A stretch of DNA of 32,262 nucleotides from Paracoccaceae bacterium (GCA_011389685.1 JAABTV010000043.1:1-32262); one strand, 5' to 3'; shown: positions 16,818-25,209, counted from the first letter of the stretch. Numbers and translations: made by a program. The notes: generated by a model not told the origin, from the sequence alone.

Positions 16818-18099
16818 CCAGCTCCCGCGCCAGAGCCCCCGGCCCGGCCGCTCCGTCCACCATGTCGCGCACCCGTCCGGCCCGCCCCGCACCCAAAAGC
16901 GACCCGGCCTTGGCCATCACCTTGCCCGCCCGCTGCGCCAGCGGCAGAACCGCGTCGAGATCGTGAAACGCCGAATGCACCTCCCCCGAATGCAGCTCCA
17001 CCTCTAGGCGCGCCTGCATCTCGCTGAGCCCCTCATCCGCCGTCACTTCGACCCGCTCGCGCAACGCCACCAGGTCCGGATCGGCGCAAAGCGCGTCGCA
17101 ATAGCTCTCCAGCCGCGCGGTATCGTGGCCGAGGAAATGCATGGGCAGCACGGTCGCATAGGAAAACTTGGCCCCCAGCCCGGTCTTGGGCGCGGGCTGG
17201 TTGCACACGCTCATCCAGCGCGGATGCGTCGCCACCCGGATCGCCGAAATCTCCCGCGCGCCGGCCGCGATTCCCGCCGCCGCCTCCAACGCGGCATGCA
17301 GGCCATGACAGCAGGCGTGGAACTTGTGGCTGACCGTTTCGAAAATCCAGTCCGCGCCGAGACCGTCAAACGCCGCCGCGACCGCCGCGCCGTGATGCGT
17401 CGCCCCGAACCCCAGCGGCCCTTCGAGCGCCCCCGGCCGCGCCTCGATCCCGAGCCGCGCCAGCAGCGCCGCCTCGACCCCGTTGGCGGCGGACAGCCCG
17501 GCATTGAACGGCTTGCCCATGGTGCCGAACTGCGACTTGAGCCCGCCCGCCCGCGTCGCCACCAGCCCCAGCGCGGTTTCCATCCGGTCCTGCGTTAATC
17601 CCATCAGCCGCCCGGCCGCCACCGTGGCCCCCACCGCGCCCGCCGTCGCGGTCTGGTGAAACCCGACCTGGTAATGCCCGCGCCCCAGCCAGACCCCGAA
17701 CCGGATCGAGGCTTCCATCCCGATCAGCGCCGCCTCCTGCATCTCGCCCCCCGACCGGTCGAGGTGCTCCCCCACCGCCAGCGCCGCCGGAATCACCCCG
17801 ACCGACGGGTGCCCGATATGGGCGAAATGGGTGTCGTCATAATCGAGCGCATGGGAAATCGTGCCGTTGACCAGTGCTGCCATCCGCGCCGGTGTGCGCC
17901 CGCCGCCGATCAGGCCCGCCTGCGCCGCGCCGCCCTCCTCGCGCGCCATGGCCCGCATGACACCGGCCACGGGTTCATCCGCACCGGCGATCCCCACCGC
18001 CATCCAGTCGATCAGCGACAACCGCGCCACCGCGCGCACCGCGTCCGGCGCCTCACAGGGCGCCAGTGCAAAACCCGCAAGCTGTTCCGAAATCCCCAT
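16810..18099 (-). CDS. MmgE/PrpD family protein
   Basis: The 429-aa protein belongs to the MmgE/PrpD fold, which includes 2-methylcitrate dehydratase, cis-aconitate decarboxylase and iminodisuccinate epimerase. Visible family features are an all-helical N-terminal domain (LIDWMAVGIAGADEPV), NGTISHALDYDDTHFAHIGHPSVGVIPAALAVGE (about 91-124) and the GKPFNAGLSAANGVEAALLA segment. The C-terminal lid domain includes HKFHACCHGLHAALEA. The substrate cannot be told: no citrate synthase or methylisocitrate lyase gene is nearby. I chose the ATG at 18099 because GGAGGG lies just before it. A further in-frame ATG at 18135 adds 12 residues without family resemblance. Confidence 0.85.
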   Translation of the reverse strand: MGISEQLAGFALAPCEAPDAVRAVARLSLIDWMAVGIAGADEPVAGVMRAMAREEGGAAQAGLIGGGRTPARMAALVNGTISHALDYDDTHFAHIGHPSVGVIPAALAVGEHLDRSGGEMQEAALIGMEASIRFGVWLGRGHYQVGFHQTATAGAVGATVAAGRLMGLTQDRMETALGLVATRAGGLKSQFGTMGKPFNAGLSAANGVEAALLARLGIEARPGALEGPLGFGATHHGAAVAAAFDGLGADWIFETVSHKFHACCHGLHAALEAAAGIAAGAREISAIRVATHPRWMSVCNQPAPKTGLGAKFSYATVLPMHFLGHDTARLESYCDALCADPDLVALRERVEVTADEGLSEMQARLEVELHSGEVHSAFHDLDAVLPLAQRAGKVMAKAGSLLGAGRAGRVRDMVDGAAGPGALARELAL

Positions 18100-18148
18100 C
18101 GCGCCCTCCAGAAATCGCAGGCTACACAGTATCACCCGTCCTCATGAG

Positions 18149-18175
18149 AAAAAGCCCCCGGCTTCATCTTGCCGG
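18149..18175 (-). terminator. Terminator after the RatA-like gene
   Basis: Read on the minus strand, CCGGC and GCCGG form a 5-bp GC stem with an 8-base loop, followed by GGGC and then TTTTT. It lies about 30 bp after the RatA-like stop codon and uses repeat copy 2 as part of its stem-loop. The stem is short, so strength is uncertain. Confidence 0.5.
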
Positions 18176-18183
18176 AAATACTC
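18162..18183. repeat. Intergenic repeat copy 2
   Basis: CTTCATCTTGCC, GG, then AAATACTC: the same core as at 15761 and 30143 with only the central two bases changed. It lies between the RatA-like stop codon and the MmgE/PrpD start and overlaps a terminator-like hairpin. Confidence 0.75.
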
Positions 18184-18206
18184 AAAAACCCGCCAGCAGC
18201 CACGCC

Positions 18207-18662
18207 TCAGGCCGACCCGTAAAGCGCCTCTGCCCGCGTCTCGAAGGCCCGCACGATGCGTTGCATCGCGTCGTTGAAGACCAGCCCGATCGCCTTGCGC
18301 AGCATGAAGTTACGGAACTCGAAATCGACGAAGAACTTCACCTCGCAGGCGCCCTCGCCCACGTCGCGAAACTCCCAGGTCGAGCGCATGTAGCGAAACG
18401 GCCCGTCGAGATACTCGGTCTCGATCCGTTCCTCGCCGCGATAAAGCCGCACCCGGCTGCCAAAGCGCTCGCGGAACACCTTGAAGGAGATGACGAGGTC
18501 GGCCAGCATCTCGTCGCCGCCATCCTCCATCGGCGTGACCGAGCGCACCCGCGCCGCCGCGCACCATGGCAGGAATTGCGGATAGGACGCCACATCGGCC
18601 ACCAGGTCGAACATCTGGCGGGCGGTATAGGGCAGAACCCGGGTTTCCGAATGGGTCGGCAT
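18207..18662 (-). CDS. RatA/COQ10-family START-domain protein
   Basis: The 151-aa protein has the START/polyketide-cyclase fold of the COQ10/RatA family. It begins [38 protein letters not shown]. Further family features are [14 protein letters not shown] and a C-terminal [37 protein letters not shown]. Mitochondrial and alphaproteobacterial members bind ubiquinone and support respiration. The E. coli member was described as the ribosome-association toxin RatA, but the quinone role is more likely here. The ATG at 18662 has GGAAAG 4 bases upstream; an ATG eight codons earlier is not needed. It is divergent from hpt with 70 bp between start codons. Confidence 0.88.
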   Translation of the reverse strand: MPTHSETRVLPYTARQMFDLVADVASYPQFLPWCAAARVRSVTPMEDGGDEMLADLVISFKVFRERFGSRVRLYRGEERIETEYLDGPFRYMRSTWEFRDVGEGACEVKFFVDFEFRNFMLRKAIGLVFNDAMQRIVRAFETRAEALYGSA

Positions 18663-18679
18663 GTCGCTTTCCAAATCGC

Positions 18680-18707
18680 GTGACACTGGCCGTCCGTTTC
18701 GTATTAA
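18680..18707 (+). promoter_or_regulatory. Likely promoter of hpt
   Basis: GTGACA (18680-18685) and TATTAA (18702-18707) are separated by 16 bp and resemble -35 and -10 elements of the housekeeping sigma factor. Transcription would start near 18714, leaving a short leader of about 20 bases before the hpt start codon. Confidence 0.45.
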
Positions 18708-18732
18708 TGGGGCCGGGATTCAAGGGGGTAAC

Positions 18733-19290
18733 ATGCCGCAACGCCCATATGTGATCGACGAGATGATCTCGGCCAAGTCCATCGCTGCCCGGATCGAGGC
18801 GCTGGCCCGCGAGATCCAGGCCGAGTTTCACGGCACCGACAAGCTCGTCGTGGTCGGGCTGTTGCGCGGCTCCTTCGTGTTCATCGCCGACCTCGTGCGC
18901 GAGCTCGACCTGCCGGTCGAGGTCGATTTCCTCGAAGCCTCCTCCTATGACAACGCCATGGAATCGAGCCGCGAGGTGCGCATCCTCAAGGATCTGCGCG
19001 GCCAGATCGAGGGGCGTGACGTGCTGGTGGTCGAGGATATCGTCGATACCGGATTCACGCTCGATCACGTGCTGCACCTGCTGGGCAGCCGTCACCCCAG
19101 GAAACTCAAGACCATCGCGCTTCTGGACAAGCCGACGCGGCGCGAAACCTCGGTATGCGCCGACTGGATCGGGTTCGAGATCCCGGATGAATTCGTGGTC
19201 GGCTACGGCATCGACTTCGCACAGCGCAACCGCAACCTGCCCTATATCGGCAAGGTGCGCTTCACCGACGCGCCGGGCACCCCGGCATGA
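18733..19290 (+). CDS. hpt: Hypoxanthine phosphoribosyltransferase
   Basis: This purine-salvage enzyme joins hypoxanthine or guanine to PRPP to give IMP or GMP. The 185-aa protein has the flexible-loop segment [22 protein letters not shown] and the PRPP-binding motif [14 protein letters not shown] (98-111). The purine-site end reads [31 protein letters not shown]. All are standard for bacterial Hpt. The ATG at 18733 has GGGGGT just upstream; a frame extending 24 codons further left is open but without resemblance. Its stop codon overlaps the following small membrane-protein gene by 4 bp (ATGA). Confidence 0.95.
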   Translation: MPQRPYVIDEMISAKSIAARIEALAREIQAEFHGTDKLVVVGLLRGSFVFIADLVRELDLPVEVDFLEASSYDNAMESSREVRILKDLRGQIEGRDVLVVEDIVDTGFTLDHVLHLLGSRHPRKLKTIALLDKPTRRETSVCADWIGFEIPDEFVVGYGIDFAQRNRNLPYIGKVRFTDAPGTPA

Positions 19291-19475
19291 TCCCGCCGCG
19301 CTTCTTCCTGCGCATGGCGCGATGGGCGCGCCACCCGCCACCCCTGTGGAAGATCAAGCTGGTGTTCGCCATCGCGCTCGCCGGGCTGTTGATCGCCGGG
19401 ATCGAGTATTTCATCGGCTGGCCGGATTTCCTCACCCTCGATCCGCGCCCGCCGCGGGTGCCGCGGTTGCAATGA
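19287..19475 (+). CDS. Small membrane protein (62 aa), function unknown
   Basis: I do not recognise a named family. The product starts with a basic, proline-rich stretch ([22 protein letters not shown]). One clear membrane helix follows ([21 protein letters not shown]), and the tail is proline- and arginine-rich. This predicts a single-pass inner-membrane protein with the N-terminus in the cytoplasm. Its ATG overlaps the hpt stop codon (ATGA), so it would be translated by coupling. That placement and the clean helix argue for a real gene. Confidence 0.65.
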   Translation: MIPPRFFLRMARWARHPPPLWKIKLVFAIALAGLLIAGIEYFIGWPDFLTLDPRPPRVPRLQ

Positions 19476-19570
19476 ACCCGCCCGATGCTCATCACGATTG
19501 CGCGAGGTGTTGTTCGCCTGCGCACAACGGGGCTTGCAAAAATGTGCCTTCGCGCATTGGCTCGGCACGG

Positions 19571-19576
19571 TATACT
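19571..19576 (+). promoter_or_regulatory. Candidate -10 element of the class II cytochrome c gene
   Basis: TATACT lies 38 bases before the cytochrome start codon in the 138-bp gap after the small membrane-protein gene. No good -35 box lies at the expected distance (the closest is CTTCGC), so an activator may be needed. Confidence 0.35.
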
Positions 19577-19613
19577 GATCTCGATTCACGATTGCAGACT
19601 GGGAGGTCTAGAC

Positions 19614-20102
19614 ATGAAGAAGACATTTGCAGGATTGACGGCACTGGTTCTCGCCGGGGCCGTGGCCAGCACCACATTCGCGCACCTCGCGCACGCGGAC
19701 ACCGCCGTCGAGGCCGCGCTCAAGGCGCGTCAGTCTCATATGCAGCTCTACGCCTTCAACATCGGCCTGCTGGGCGGCATGGCCAAGGGCGAGATCGACT
19801 ACAACGCCGACGCGGCCAGTGCCGCCGCCACCAATCTCGCCGCGCTGGCCAAGCTCGACCAGTCGCGTTACTGGCCCGAAGGCTCGAGCACACTGGACCT
19901 CAGCCCGGATCAGACCGCGGCCCTGCCCGACATCTGGGACGACGACAGCGAGATCGGCGCCAAGGCCATGGCGCTTGTCGAAGCCACCGCCGCGATGGAA
20001 TCGGCGGCCGGCAACGGGCTCGATTCGCTGCGCGGCGCGATCGGGGCGGTCGGAGAAAGCTGTGGCGGCTGCCACAAGCCTTATCGGCAGTCCGACGACT
20101 GA
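19614..20102 (+). CDS. Class II c-type cytochrome (cytochrome c' type)
   Basis: This is a periplasmic electron-transfer or gas-binding haem protein. The 162-aa precursor has a typical Sec signal peptide (KKTFAGLTALVLAGAVASTTFA, cleavage probably near residue 28). A helical body follows, and a single haem-binding CGGCH (C150, C153, H154) sits close to the C-terminus. That C-terminal haem position is the mark of class II cytochromes. The body begins EAALKARQSHMQLYAFNIGLLGGMAKGE, as in cytochrome c'. The ATG at 19614 follows GGGAGGT, a strong ribosome-binding site; frames open further upstream are ignored. A diheme cytochrome gene follows on the same strand, so the two may exchange electrons. 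Confidence 0.9.
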   Translation: MKKTFAGLTALVLAGAVASTTFAHLAHADTAVEAALKARQSHMQLYAFNIGLLGGMAKGEIDYNADAASAAATNLAALAKLDQSRYWPEGSSTLDLSPDQTAALPDIWDDDSEIGAKAMALVEATAAMESAAGNGLDSLRGAIGAVGESCGGCHKPYRQSDD

Positions 20103-20127
20103 TCGGCTCTGCCGAACAGCCGAAAAA

Positions 20128-20150
20128 CGGGGCGGCCCCGTGCCGCCCCG
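20128..20150 (+). terminator. GC-rich hairpin between two cytochrome genes
   Basis: CGGGGCGGC (20128-20136) and GCCGCCCCG (20142-20150) form a 9-bp stem with a 5-base loop, 26 bp after the class II cytochrome stop codon. There is no T-run, so it may be a partial terminator, or protect the upstream mRNA and lower expression of the downstream gene. Confidence 0.5.
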
Positions 20151-20166
20151 AATCGCATGAGGGTCG

Positions 20167-21054
20167 ATGTATAACGCCCTGAGATATATCGTCATTCTCG
20201 CCCTGATCGGCATGGCCGCCTTCTGGGTCGTGACCCGCCCCGAACGGGTGGACGAGGCGCGGATTGCACAGCTTGCGCCCGATGCGGCCCGCGGCGAGGC
20301 GGTGTTCTGGGCGGCGGGTTGCGCGGCCTGTCACGCCGCCCCCGAGGCCGAGGACGAGGAGCGGCGCGTGCTGTCGGGCGGCATGGCGTTTCCGTCGCCC
20401 TTCGGCACGTTTCATGCGCCAAACATCTCACCCGATCCCGACCACGGCATCGGCGGCTGGTCGGTCACCGACCTCGCCAACGCCATGCTGCACGGCACCG
20501 CGCCCGATGGTGCGCATTACTACCCCGCCTTTCCCTATGCCTCTTACGCCCGGGCGACGCTTTCCGATGTCGGCGATCTGCATGCCTATCTCATGACATT
20601 GCCCGCCAGCGACACGCCCGACCGGGCGCATGACGTGGGCTTTCCCTTCAACATCCGGCGCAGCCTCGGCGGGTGGAAGATGCTCTTTACCCATGATGAC
20701 TGGATCGTGCCGGTCAGCGGCGAGCGGCTCGAACGCGGGCGCTACCTTGTGGAGGCGTTGGGCCATTGCGGCGAATGCCACACCCCGCGCAACGCGCTCG
20801 GCGGTCTCGATTACACCCGCTGGCTTCAGGGCGCGCCCAGCCCCGATGGCAAGGGCCGCGTGCCCGGCCTCACCCCGGACAAGCTCGACTGGTCCGAAAC
20901 CGATATCGCCGCCTATCTCTCGACCGGCTTCACGCCGGAATATGACGTCGCCGGTGGGCTCATGACCGATGTGATCAAGAACCTGTCGCACCTGCCCGAG
21001 GACGATCTGCGCGCCATCGCCGCCTATCTCAAGGCGGTGCCGCCGGCAAGCTGA
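20167..21054 (+). CDS. Membrane-anchored diheme c-type cytochrome
   Basis: The 295-aa protein has an uncleaved N-terminal membrane anchor (YIVILALIGMAAFWVV) and two class I cytochrome c domains. The haem sites are CAACH (C52, C55, H56) and CGECH (C201, C204, H205). The first domain contains GTFHAPNISPDPDHGIGGWSVTDLANAMLHG, as in the cytochrome subunits of alcohol and aldehyde dehydrogenases and similar diheme proteins. It likely passes electrons in the periplasm between a dehydrogenase and the respiratory chain. No dehydrogenase is encoded beside it, so its partner is unknown. A GAGGG precedes the ATG. It meets the TPR gene tail to tail, 16 bp apart. Confidence 0.88.
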   Translation: MYNALRYIVILALIGMAAFWVVTRPERVDEARIAQLAPDAARGEAVFWAAGCAACHAAPEAEDEERRVLSGGMAFPSPFGTFHAPNISPDPDHGIGGWSVTDLANAMLHGTAPDGAHYYPAFPYASYARATLSDVGDLHAYLMTLPASDTPDRAHDVGFPFNIRRSLGGWKMLFTHDDWIVPVSGERLERGRYLVEALGHCGECHTPRNALGGLDYTRWLQGAPSPDGKGRVPGLTPDKLDWSETDIAAYLSTGFTPEYDVAGGLMTDVIKNLSHLPEDDLRAIAAYLKAVPPAS

Positions 21055-21070
21055 CCCCCGGGGTGCTACG

Positions 21071-22351
21071 TCATCCCCCGATCCCGGCCAGCGCGCGCGC
21101 CGCGTCAATGCGCGGGCGGCGCATCGCCAACAGGCGGCGCGCTTCGTCCGGCCGGCCCTGCCGGATCAGCACATGCATCAGCGATTGTTCCAGCAGGTCG
21201 CGCTGTGCCCGGCTCCCGCCCAGCCGTTCATGCCACGCCATCAGCGGCACCAGCTCGGCCTCGGCCCGCGCCCAGTCCCGCGCCGCCATCGCCCCGAACG
21301 CACGCGCGCAAGGCGCCACCAGGTCGGCCGCCGGCCCCCGCGCGCCCTCGACGATAAGGTTCAGCGACTCCTCGCACCCGGCCATGGCATGGGCCATCGC
21401 CGCATGGATATCGGCAAAGCCGAGCGCCGGGGCCGGAAACGCCCGCATGGCATACTCCGACAGGCGCGCCCAGCGTTCCGGTGCGACCGCCAGCCCGGCC
21501 AACCCAGCCCGCCAGTAAAGCGAGGCCAGATCGGTCAGCACGTTGAGCGGCGGGCTTTGCGACCTCTCCGGGGCCAGGTCCGCATCGGCAATCGCCCACA
21601 TCCGCGCCGCGTCGCCGGTGGCCAGCGCCCAGAGCGCGCAATGCCAGGCATTGTGGCAATGCATGAGGCCGGCCCGGTCATACCCCTCCATCCACTCGGA
21701 CAGGTAATCCAGCCCTGCCCCGGTCTCGCCCTTCTCATAGAAAAGATGCGCCCGGATATGCGCCCCATGCCCCGAGCGCGGGCTGCGTTCCAGCGAGGCC
21801 CCGATCGACGCCTCCGCCGGGCCAAGCTGCCCGGCCTCCATCTGGGCAAAGGCAAGCTGAGCAAGGAACCAGCCATCCGCCCCATAGGCCGGGGCCAGGG
21901 CTTCGGCCAGCGACAGGTGTTCCGCCTCGCGCCCCGGCCGCCCGGAAAACCCGATCAGCGAAAACACCCCCAGACAGGTCTGCGCCACCAGCGCATCGCG
22001 CGGATGATCCACCAGGTGCGCGCGCACCGCGGCATAGCCCTCGCGCACCCGCCCGTTGATCAGGTGAGTAAAAATGGCCAGATGCGCACCCGCCTGCCCG
22101 GTCAGCGACGTGCCCACCTCCACGGCCCGCGCGATCCGCGCTTTCGCCTCGCCCATCCGGGCATAGCTTTGTGCGTTGCGCGCGCCCAGCACATGGGCCA
22201 GCGCAAACCCCTCGTCCGCCGCGATCGCCCGCGCCACCGCCGCCTCGACCCCCGGCTGCGCCTCGAGATAGGCGCGCAAGCCTTCGACATAGGCATCCCG
22301 CGCCGCGTCGCTTTGAGTGTGCAGCGGATTTCCGTAATGATCTCTCAGCAT
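21071..22351 (-). CDS. TTC38-like tetratricopeptide repeat protein
   Basis: The 426-aa soluble protein consists almost entirely of helical repeats. The start MLRDHYGNPLHTQSDAARDAYVEGL, followed by FALAHVLGARNAQ, resembles the tetratricopeptide repeat protein 38 (TTC38) family found in bacteria and eukaryotes. Another characteristic part is HAWHCALWALATGDAARM (reading HNAWHCALWAL here). Such proteins are thought to be scaffolds, but I know of no firm molecular role. GAGG lies 5 bases before the ATG. It is followed after a 52-bp gap by the lipA stop codon on the same strand. Confidence 0.75.
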   Translation of the reverse strand: MLRDHYGNPLHTQSDAARDAYVEGLRAYLEAQPGVEAAVARAIAADEGFALAHVLGARNAQSYARMGEAKARIARAVEVGTSLTGQAGAHLAIFTHLINGRVREGYAAVRAHLVDHPRDALVAQTCLGVFSLIGFSGRPGREAEHLSLAEALAPAYGADGWFLAQLAFAQMEAGQLGPAEASIGASLERSPRSGHGAHIRAHLFYEKGETGAGLDYLSEWMEGYDRAGLMHCHNAWHCALWALATGDAARMWAIADADLAPERSQSPPLNVLTDLASLYWRAGLAGLAVAPERWARLSEYAMRAFPAPALGFADIHAAMAHAMAGCEESLNLIVEGARGPAADLVAPCARAFGAMAARDWARAEAELVPLMAWHERLGGSRAQRDLLEQSLMHVLIRQGRPDEARRLLAMRRPRIDAARALAGIGG

Positions 22352-22403
22352 CGGCGCCTCGCGTCAGGGTCTGCCCCACATTACGGGGCAAGCCCGCGCC
22401 TGC

Positions 22404-23354
22404 CTAGCCCTGCGCCAGCTTCTTCAACCGGTTCTCGCGCAGCTTAGCGAAATCGTCGCCCGCGTGATAGGACGAGCGGGTGAGCGGCGTCGCCGAGACC
22501 ATCAGGAACCCCTTGCCATAGGCCGATTTCTCATAGGCGGCGAATTCGTCGGGATGCACGAAGCGATCCACCGCATGGTGCTTGGGCGTGGGTTGCAGAT
22601 ATTGCCCGATGGTCAGGAAATCGACATCCGCCGCGCGCATGTCGTCCATCACCTGCAACACCCCCTGCCGGTCCTCGCCAAGGCCGACCATGATCCCCGA
22701 CTTGGTGAACATGGTCGGGTCCATCTCCTTGACCCGCTGCAACAGACGGAGGGAATGGAAATACCGCGCCCCGTGGCGCACGCTTGGATACAGCCCCGGC
22801 ACGGTTTCGAGGTTATGGTTGAACACGTCCGGCTTCGCCTCGACCACGGTTTCCAGAACCGCAGGGTCGCATTTGAGGAAATCGGGCGTCAGGATCTCGA
22901 TGGTGGTGTCCGGGCTCTGGTGGCGCACCGCGCGGATGGTCTGGGCAAAATGCTCGGCCCCACCATCCTCAAGGTCGTCGCGGTCCACGCTGGTGATCAC
23001 CACGTGGTTGAGGCCCAGCGTCCTGACCGCGTGGGCCACGCGCCCCGGCTCGAACGCGTCGAGCGTGTCGGGCCGTCCGGTCGCCACGTTGCAGAAGCTG
23101 CACCCGCGGGTGCAGATATCGCCCATGATCATCATCGTGGCGTGGCCCTGGGACCAGCATTCGCCGGCATTGGGACACCCGGCTTCTTCGCAGACCGTGA
23201 CCAGTTGGTTCTCGCGCATGATCCGGTGGGTCTCGGCATAGCCCTTGCCGGTCGGGGCCTTGACCCGGATCCAGCTGGGTTTCCGGGGCTGGGTCCGGTC
23301 AGGGCGATGGGCCTTTTCCGGGTGGCGTTGGTCGGGCAGTTTCAGGTCGCGCAT
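22404..23354 (-). CDS. lipA: Lipoyl synthase
   Basis: LipA is a radical SAM enzyme that inserts two sulfur atoms into octanoyl groups on lipoyl-dependent enzymes. The 316-aa protein has both iron-sulfur cluster motifs. The auxiliary cluster [12 protein letters not shown] uses C55, C60 and C66. The radical SAM cluster CTRGCSFC uses C81, C85 and C88. It ends with the conserved [19 protein letters not shown] chose the ATG at 23354, where the family sequence ([19 protein letters not shown]) begins; the frame stays open 24 codons further without resemblance. A TATAAG about 45 bases upstream may be the -10 element, without a convincing -35. Confidence 0.97.
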   Translation of the reverse strand: MRDLKLPDQRHPEKAHRPDRTQPRKPSWIRVKAPTGKGYAETHRIMRENQLVTVCEEAGCPNAGECWSQGHATMMIMGDICTRGCSFCNVATGRPDTLDAFEPGRVAHAVRTLGLNHVVITSVDRDDLEDGGAEHFAQTIRAVRHQSPDTTIEILTPDFLKCDPAVLETVVEAKPDVFNHNLETVPGLYPSVRHGARYFHSLRLLQRVKEMDPTMFTKSGIMVGLGEDRQGVLQVMDDMRAADVDFLTIGQYLQPTPKHHAVDRFVHPDEFAAYEKSAYGKGFLMVSATPLTRSSYHAGDDFAKLRENRLKKLAQG

Positions 23355-23472
23355 GGGCCGGGTCCTTTTGGGGCGGCGGTCGATGATTTCCCTGCCCTTA
23401 TACGCCTCTGCAGCCCCGGCTGCCACCCGCCTTTCACGGCGCCGGGGCGGGTGCTGCCATGCGCCGCGTGCA

Positions 23473-24090
23473 TCAGGCCGCCAGCACCATATCCATACCG
23501 GGCGCCGGTTCTGCGCTCAACCGCCAGAGCCGCGCCTGCGCCGGCGAGAGTGTCTCGAAGAACGGCGCCGTGTCGCCGTCATCCCCGGCGGTGCAATGCA
23601 GGCACATGCCGCCGTTGACCCAGATCACCTCTTCCTCGTCAAAGCTCAGCGCGCAGGCCTCGACCGAAACGCCGGTCGGACGCCGCACGGTGCCGCCAAA
23701 GCCCAGCAGATCGCGCGCCCGCACCATCGCCGCCGGCAGACCGAACAGTTGTTCGAGTTGGTCCCCGTCGACCAGGACCTCCTGGTCCGGAAGAAGCTCG
23801 ATGTCGCTCTCGCTGCCGAGAATGCCACCCGGCACCACGATCAGCCCACCCCGCGGCGTGACCGGCTGCCAGCGCAGCCCCGCGACCCGGCGCAGCCCGC
23901 CATCGAGCGTCTGCACCAGGTCGCCGGCACGCAGCGCATCGACCGGGCGCCAACCCGCAGCGGTCTCGACGATGGTGCCCGAAAGCAACCCCCTGGCGGG
24001 CCCTGCCATGGGCCGCGCCGCCACCTGCGACGGGGCAACGGGTGCGATCGGGGCGGCGGTGGTGAACGCGTTGCGAGGGGACATGAACAT
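23473..24090 (-). CDS. Hint-domain protein, probably non-catalytic
   Basis: The 205-aa protein is dominated by a Hint (Hedgehog/intein) module of the type common in Rhodobacteraceae. It has [37 protein letters not shown] (about 38-74), then [27 protein letters not shown] and EEVIWVNGG. Active Hint domains begin with a Cys before the GT(I/L) motif and usually have PQHRV and RHEVI histidines. Here those places read GLLSGT, LPDQEVL and FDEEEVI, so the nucleophile and both histidines are missing. The ATG at 24090 follows AGAAGGA. The role is unknown; a binding rather than processing function is plausible. Confidence 0.75.
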   Translation of the reverse strand: MFMSPRNAFTTAAPIAPVAPSQVAARPMAGPARGLLSGTIVETAAGWRPVDALRAGDLVQTLDGGLRRVAGLRWQPVTPRGGLIVVPGGILGSESDIELLPDQEVLVDGDQLEQLFGLPAAMVRARDLLGFGGTVRRPTGVSVEACALSFDEEEVIWVNGGMCLHCTAGDDGDTAPFFETLSPAQARLWRLSAEPAPGMDMVLAA

Positions 24091-24316
24091 GGCGTTATTC
24101 CTTCTGATCGGTCCGGGATTGGCCCGGGCTCCTGTTGACTTTGCCGTGCGCCGACCGGCAAGGTCGGTGGCGGCGCCTGTCCTCAAGTGGGCGGCCTGAA
24201 TCTGCCATGTTTTTGACCCCGTTGCGGCCAACCCGTGGCATCGTTTCGCCCAATTCCCCAATCGAAGGTTAAGCTCGCGCTTTGACCGCGCATCCCGCCC
24301 CCTTTCTCAACTTTCA

Positions 24317-24341
24317 TTAACCATAACAGATGGTTAACCAT
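24317..24341. promoter_or_regulatory. Cluster of three TTAACCAT half-sites (CtrA-type)
   Basis: TTAACCAT occurs at 24317-24324 (plus strand), as its complement ATGGTTAA at 24330-24337, and again at 24334-24341. The last two overlap to make the perfect palindrome ATGGTTAACCAT. TTAACCAT is known as a CtrA half-site in Caulobacter and Rhodobacterales. The cluster lies in the 377-bp gap between the divergent Hint and VIT genes, 127 bp before the VIT start codon and 227 bp before the Hint start codon. I see nothing else definite in that gap. Confidence 0.5.
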
Positions 24342-24467
24342 AGATCCCGGCCCCGGCCGAATCGGTTCGTCCCGCGTGCGGGGCGGTCGCACCTTGCCAA
24401 ACCGCGCGGAACAGGGCAGTCACGGGCCGGCGTCGTCAGGCAAGGCATTGGCACACGGGAGACAGCC

Positions 24468-25199
24468 ATGACCCAGCACCCCGGGAAACCCGCGAACCAC
24501 ACCCTCGCGCGCGGGCGCATGCGCGAATATCTCAAGCAGATCACTTATGGCGGAAATGACGGGATCGTGACGACCTTTGCCATCGTCGCGGGCTTTGCCG
24601 GCGCCGTGGCCGACGGCGTGGCCGAGATCGGCGCGCTGGCGGTGCTGGTCTTCGGCCTCGCCAATCTCTTTGCCGACGCGGTCAGCATGGGCCTCGGCGA
24701 ATTTCTCTCGACCCGCTCCTCGCATGACCTCTACCGCGCGCGCCGCAGCGCCGAACTGGACGAGATCGCCGCCGACCCGGCCCGCGAATCCGCCGCGCTG
24801 GCCATGATCTTCCGGGGCCGGGGCCTGTCGGCAGCCGATTCGGCCGAGGTCAGTGCGATTTTCCGCCGCAATCCGCAGATGCTGGCCGATCTGATGATCA
24901 CCTATGGCTATGGCATGACCGACCCGAGGGGCCACAGCCCCGCGCTCAACGGGCTCGTTACCTTCGCCAGTTTCGTGCTGTTCGGCGCGGCGCCGCTCTT
25001 GCCCTATTTCCTGATGCCACCGGACCCCGCGACCTTCACCTTGTCGCTGATCACCAGTGCATCGGCGCTGGTCGCGCTCGGGGTGCTGCGCTGGCGCGCG
25101 ACCGGGCAACAGGCGTTGCGCGCCCTGGGCGAAACCTTCGCCGTGGGCGCGACCTGCGGCGCGGTGGCCTATGTCGTGGGCTGGATCGTCGGCGGCTGA
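24468..25199 (+). CDS. VIT/CCC1-family iron/manganese transporter
   Basis: The 243-aa membrane protein is of the VIT1/CCC1 family, which moves ferrous iron or manganese out of the cytoplasm. Family marks are LKQITYGGNDGIVTTFAIVAGFAGA (about 22-46) in helix 1 and GLANLFADAVSMGLGEFLSTRSSHDLY (about 62-90) in helix 2. A cytoplasmic metal-binding loop with many acidic residues (RRSAELDEIAADPARES) follows, then three further C-terminal helices. The ATG at 24468 follows CACGGGAGA; the frame is open further left without resemblance. It ends 10 bp before the convergent HTH/DUF6456 gene. Confidence 0.9.
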   Translation: MTQHPGKPANHTLARGRMREYLKQITYGGNDGIVTTFAIVAGFAGAVADGVAEIGALAVLVFGLANLFADAVSMGLGEFLSTRSSHDLYRARRSAELDEIAADPARESAALAMIFRGRGLSAADSAEVSAIFRRNPQMLADLMITYGYGMTDPRGHSPALNGLVTFASFVLFGAAPLLPYFLMPPDPATFTLSLITSASALVALGVLRWRATGQQALRALGETFAVGATCGAVAYVVGWIVGG

Positions 25200-25209
25200 C
25201 GGCGCCGCC

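Noticed and set aside
23370..23460. Sigma54 promoter upstream of lipA
   Set aside because: TGGCAG followed by CTGCA looks similar to -24/-12 elements, but the GG-to-GC spacing is one base off and lipA is a housekeeping gene.
24317..24337. Full CtrA site TTAA-N7-TTAA
   Set aside because: The two TTAA units are 13 bp apart, not 7, so only the TTAACCAT half-site reading is supported.
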